Assembly: GCA_027490725.1 (NCBI GenBank)
Contig: JAIXXN010000068.1
Coordinates: 58,418 to 122,417 of the forward strand
DNA: 64,000 bases
Source: Oxalobacteraceae bacterium
GTDB taxonomy: Bacteria > Pseudomonadota > Gammaproteobacteria > Burkholderiales > Burkholderiaceae_D
Reading direction: 5' to 3'
The notes beneath the pieces were generated by a model. That model was not told the DNA's origin and ran no database searches. It saw only the letters and a list, made by a program, of their open reading frames with translations. The position numbers and the translations under genes were made by a program. Each line of letters starts with the position of its first letter. The stretch's first letter is position 1. Below, piece after piece: positions 63,087 through 64,000 of this stretch.

Positions 63087-63803
63087 ATGTCCATTAATGC
63101 ACTCAGTAGTAGCAATACCAGTCAGCTCAGCTTCCTGAATCGTTTGAGCAGCAGTTCAGGCAGCGCAAACGAAGCGACGCGTGCCGCGCCGCCGCCGAAA
63201 CCACCGGAAGGTGGTGGCTTTGCCTCGGCCATTGCCGACGCGCTGAAATCAATCGGCATCGACGATACTAGCCTTGCCGGCAGCGCCAGCACCAGTAGTA
63301 GCGAAGCCAGTGAAGCCAGTGAAGCCAGTGTAGCCAGTAACGCGAGCAGCAGCGACACTGTGGCCGATGCGCTGGGCAGCTTCCTGCAGAGCCTGATGGG
63401 AGCTTTGCATGCCCAGAGTAGTCCGAGCAGTAGCGCAAGCCCGGCCTATGGCGATGGACAGGGCGGTGGCCCTGGCGCCGGTGGGCCGGGGCGGATGGAA
63501 GCGGATCTGCAGAGCCTGATGTCCAAGCTCGGCTCGGGTAGCACCGACAGCAGCAGCGACGCGAGTGATGCCGTGAGCGAACTCGAAAGTAGCTTTGCCA
63601 GTCTGCTCGACCAACTGGGGATTAGCAGCACCAGTGACAGCAGTAGCGCCACGCAGGTCAGCACCGCCAGCACTGATAGCACCGCCAGCACCTCTAGCAC
63701 TAGCAGTGATAGCAGCAGCAAGCTGGCAGCGTTTCTGCAGGCTTTGTCGAGCAAAGTCGGCCACAACGGCAGCAGCGGCAATCTGGTCGATACCACGGTT
63801 TAG
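63087..63803 (+). CDS. Ser/Ala-rich low-complexity protein
   Basis: This 238-aa protein starts at an ATG with AGGAG upstream, 29 bp after the Spy-like gene. More than a third of the residues are serine, in runs of SSS/ASEAS. Short helical modules recur ('VADALGSFLQSLMGALHAQ', 'ADLQSLMSKLGSG', 'LESSFASLLDQLGI', 'LAAFLQALSSKVGH'). It ends 'LVDTTV', close to the end of the FlxA-like protein. No signal peptide. It is probably co-transcribed with the Spy-like gene. Function unknown. Confidence 0.65.
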   Translation: MSINALSSSNTSQLSFLNRLSSSSGSANEATRAAPPPKPPEGGGFASAIADALKSIGIDDTSLAGSASTSSSEASEASEASVASNASSSDTVADALGSFLQSLMGALHAQSSPSSSASPAYGDGQGGGPGAGGPGRMEADLQSLMSKLGSGSTDSSSDASDAVSELESSFASLLDQLGISSTSDSSSATQVSTASTDSTASTSSTSSDSSSKLAAFLQALSSKVGHNGSSGNLVDTTV

Positions 63804-63833
63804 TAAGGAATCTCTTTGACGTCCTCCCCGCCC

Positions 63834-64000
63834 TAAAGGACGGAGATTCCTACATCTAGCGTCGCACGTCCGCGACGGAGTATGTTTAACGCAGCATTGG
63901 TGTCACGATCATGTACGCAACCACAATCACTGCATTGCCATTCTCTTATTCCAAGCCCTGCGATACCTATCGGTCACCGCCTTGGCGCGCGAATCTGGCA
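63834..64000 (-). mobile_element. IS200/IS605-type tnpB 3' end with hairpin end, runs off the window
   Basis: The minus strand reads 'LGIREWQCSDCGCVHDRDTN' then 'AALNILRRG' and stops at 63834. This is the C-terminal zinc finger and RuvC end motif of TnpB. Just past the stop lies the usual G-rich end, 'GGGCGGGGAGGAC' on the minus strand, which also forms the 3' part of the guide (omega) RNA. Upstream of 'IGIAGLGI' an in-frame TGA suggests the copy is decayed. Only 167 bp are visible. Confidence 0.65.

Noticed and set aside
1..64000. CRISPR array, tRNA or rRNA genes
   Set aside because: No regularly spaced repeat-spacer pattern, no cloverleaf-like tRNA sequence and no rRNA signature was noticed on reading; the only repeat clusters are the 15-bp tandem repeat and the 21-bp element-end repeats.

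Overview
The window looks like a chromosome segment of a beta-proteobacterium, most likely Oxalobacteraceae (Janthinobacterium/Massilia/Duganella type). This rests on my recognition of the right-hand core genes (comEC, an alpha/beta hydrolase, dcd, a FlxA-like protein, an OmpR-type two-component pair with a Spy/CpxP-like periplasmic protein) and of small protein families I associate with that group. No rRNA, tRNA or CRISPR array was seen.

Positions 1 to about 56,220 read as one large accessory (defence) island. Positions 56,218 to 64,000 are core chromosome. The junction lies inside comEC: its 5' part is missing, and the surviving reading frame starts right after a cluster of about 21-bp direct repeats that look like the end of an IS21-type or similar element. 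comEC also carries a 2-nt frameshift further on, so it is dead. A decayed IS200/IS605-type TnpB C-terminus runs off the right edge.

Layout. 1-6.6 kb: an antitoxin-like gene, a HAD protein, two unrecognised genes and gene debris (an antitoxin-like relic, an IS21 istA relic). 6.7-13.7 kb: an Avs3-like antiviral STAND pair, with a Cap4/DUF4297-type nuclease fused to an NTPase and a long helical sensor, followed by a small partner. 13.9-19.0 kb: an undescribed two-gene unit in which both proteins end in a PD-(D/E)xK-like domain. 30.1-19.1 kb (minus strand): a tightly coupled operon of a TerB-domain membrane protein, a BrxD-like ATPase, an Lhr-like helicase, a 1,248-aa nuclease/helical-repeat protein and a HEPN-like protein. 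31.4-36.1 kb (plus strand, divergent): a TerY-P triad (vWA protein, PP2C phosphatase, atypical kinase) followed by two accessory genes, one HEPN-like. I infer that these two divergent operons form one phospho-regulated DNA-processing defence system. This is the most interesting part of the window.

36-43 kb: recombination debris, a frameshifted EF-hand/glycine-zipper gene, a UDG-like protein, a secreted Het-C-like protein convergent with a lipoprotein, and a chimeric pseudogene. 43.3-49.6 kb: a translationally coupled DUF6361 / PLD nuclease / SNF2-type helicase operon. 51.2-49.7 kb (minus): an H-NS-family gene coupled to a DUF3883/ScoMcrA-like nuclease. 51.4-53.2 kb: two AT-rich nuclease-like genes. 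53.6-55.5 kb: a NucS-like protein, an Xre-like regulator preceded by a 41-bp symmetric operator candidate, and an unrecognised gene.
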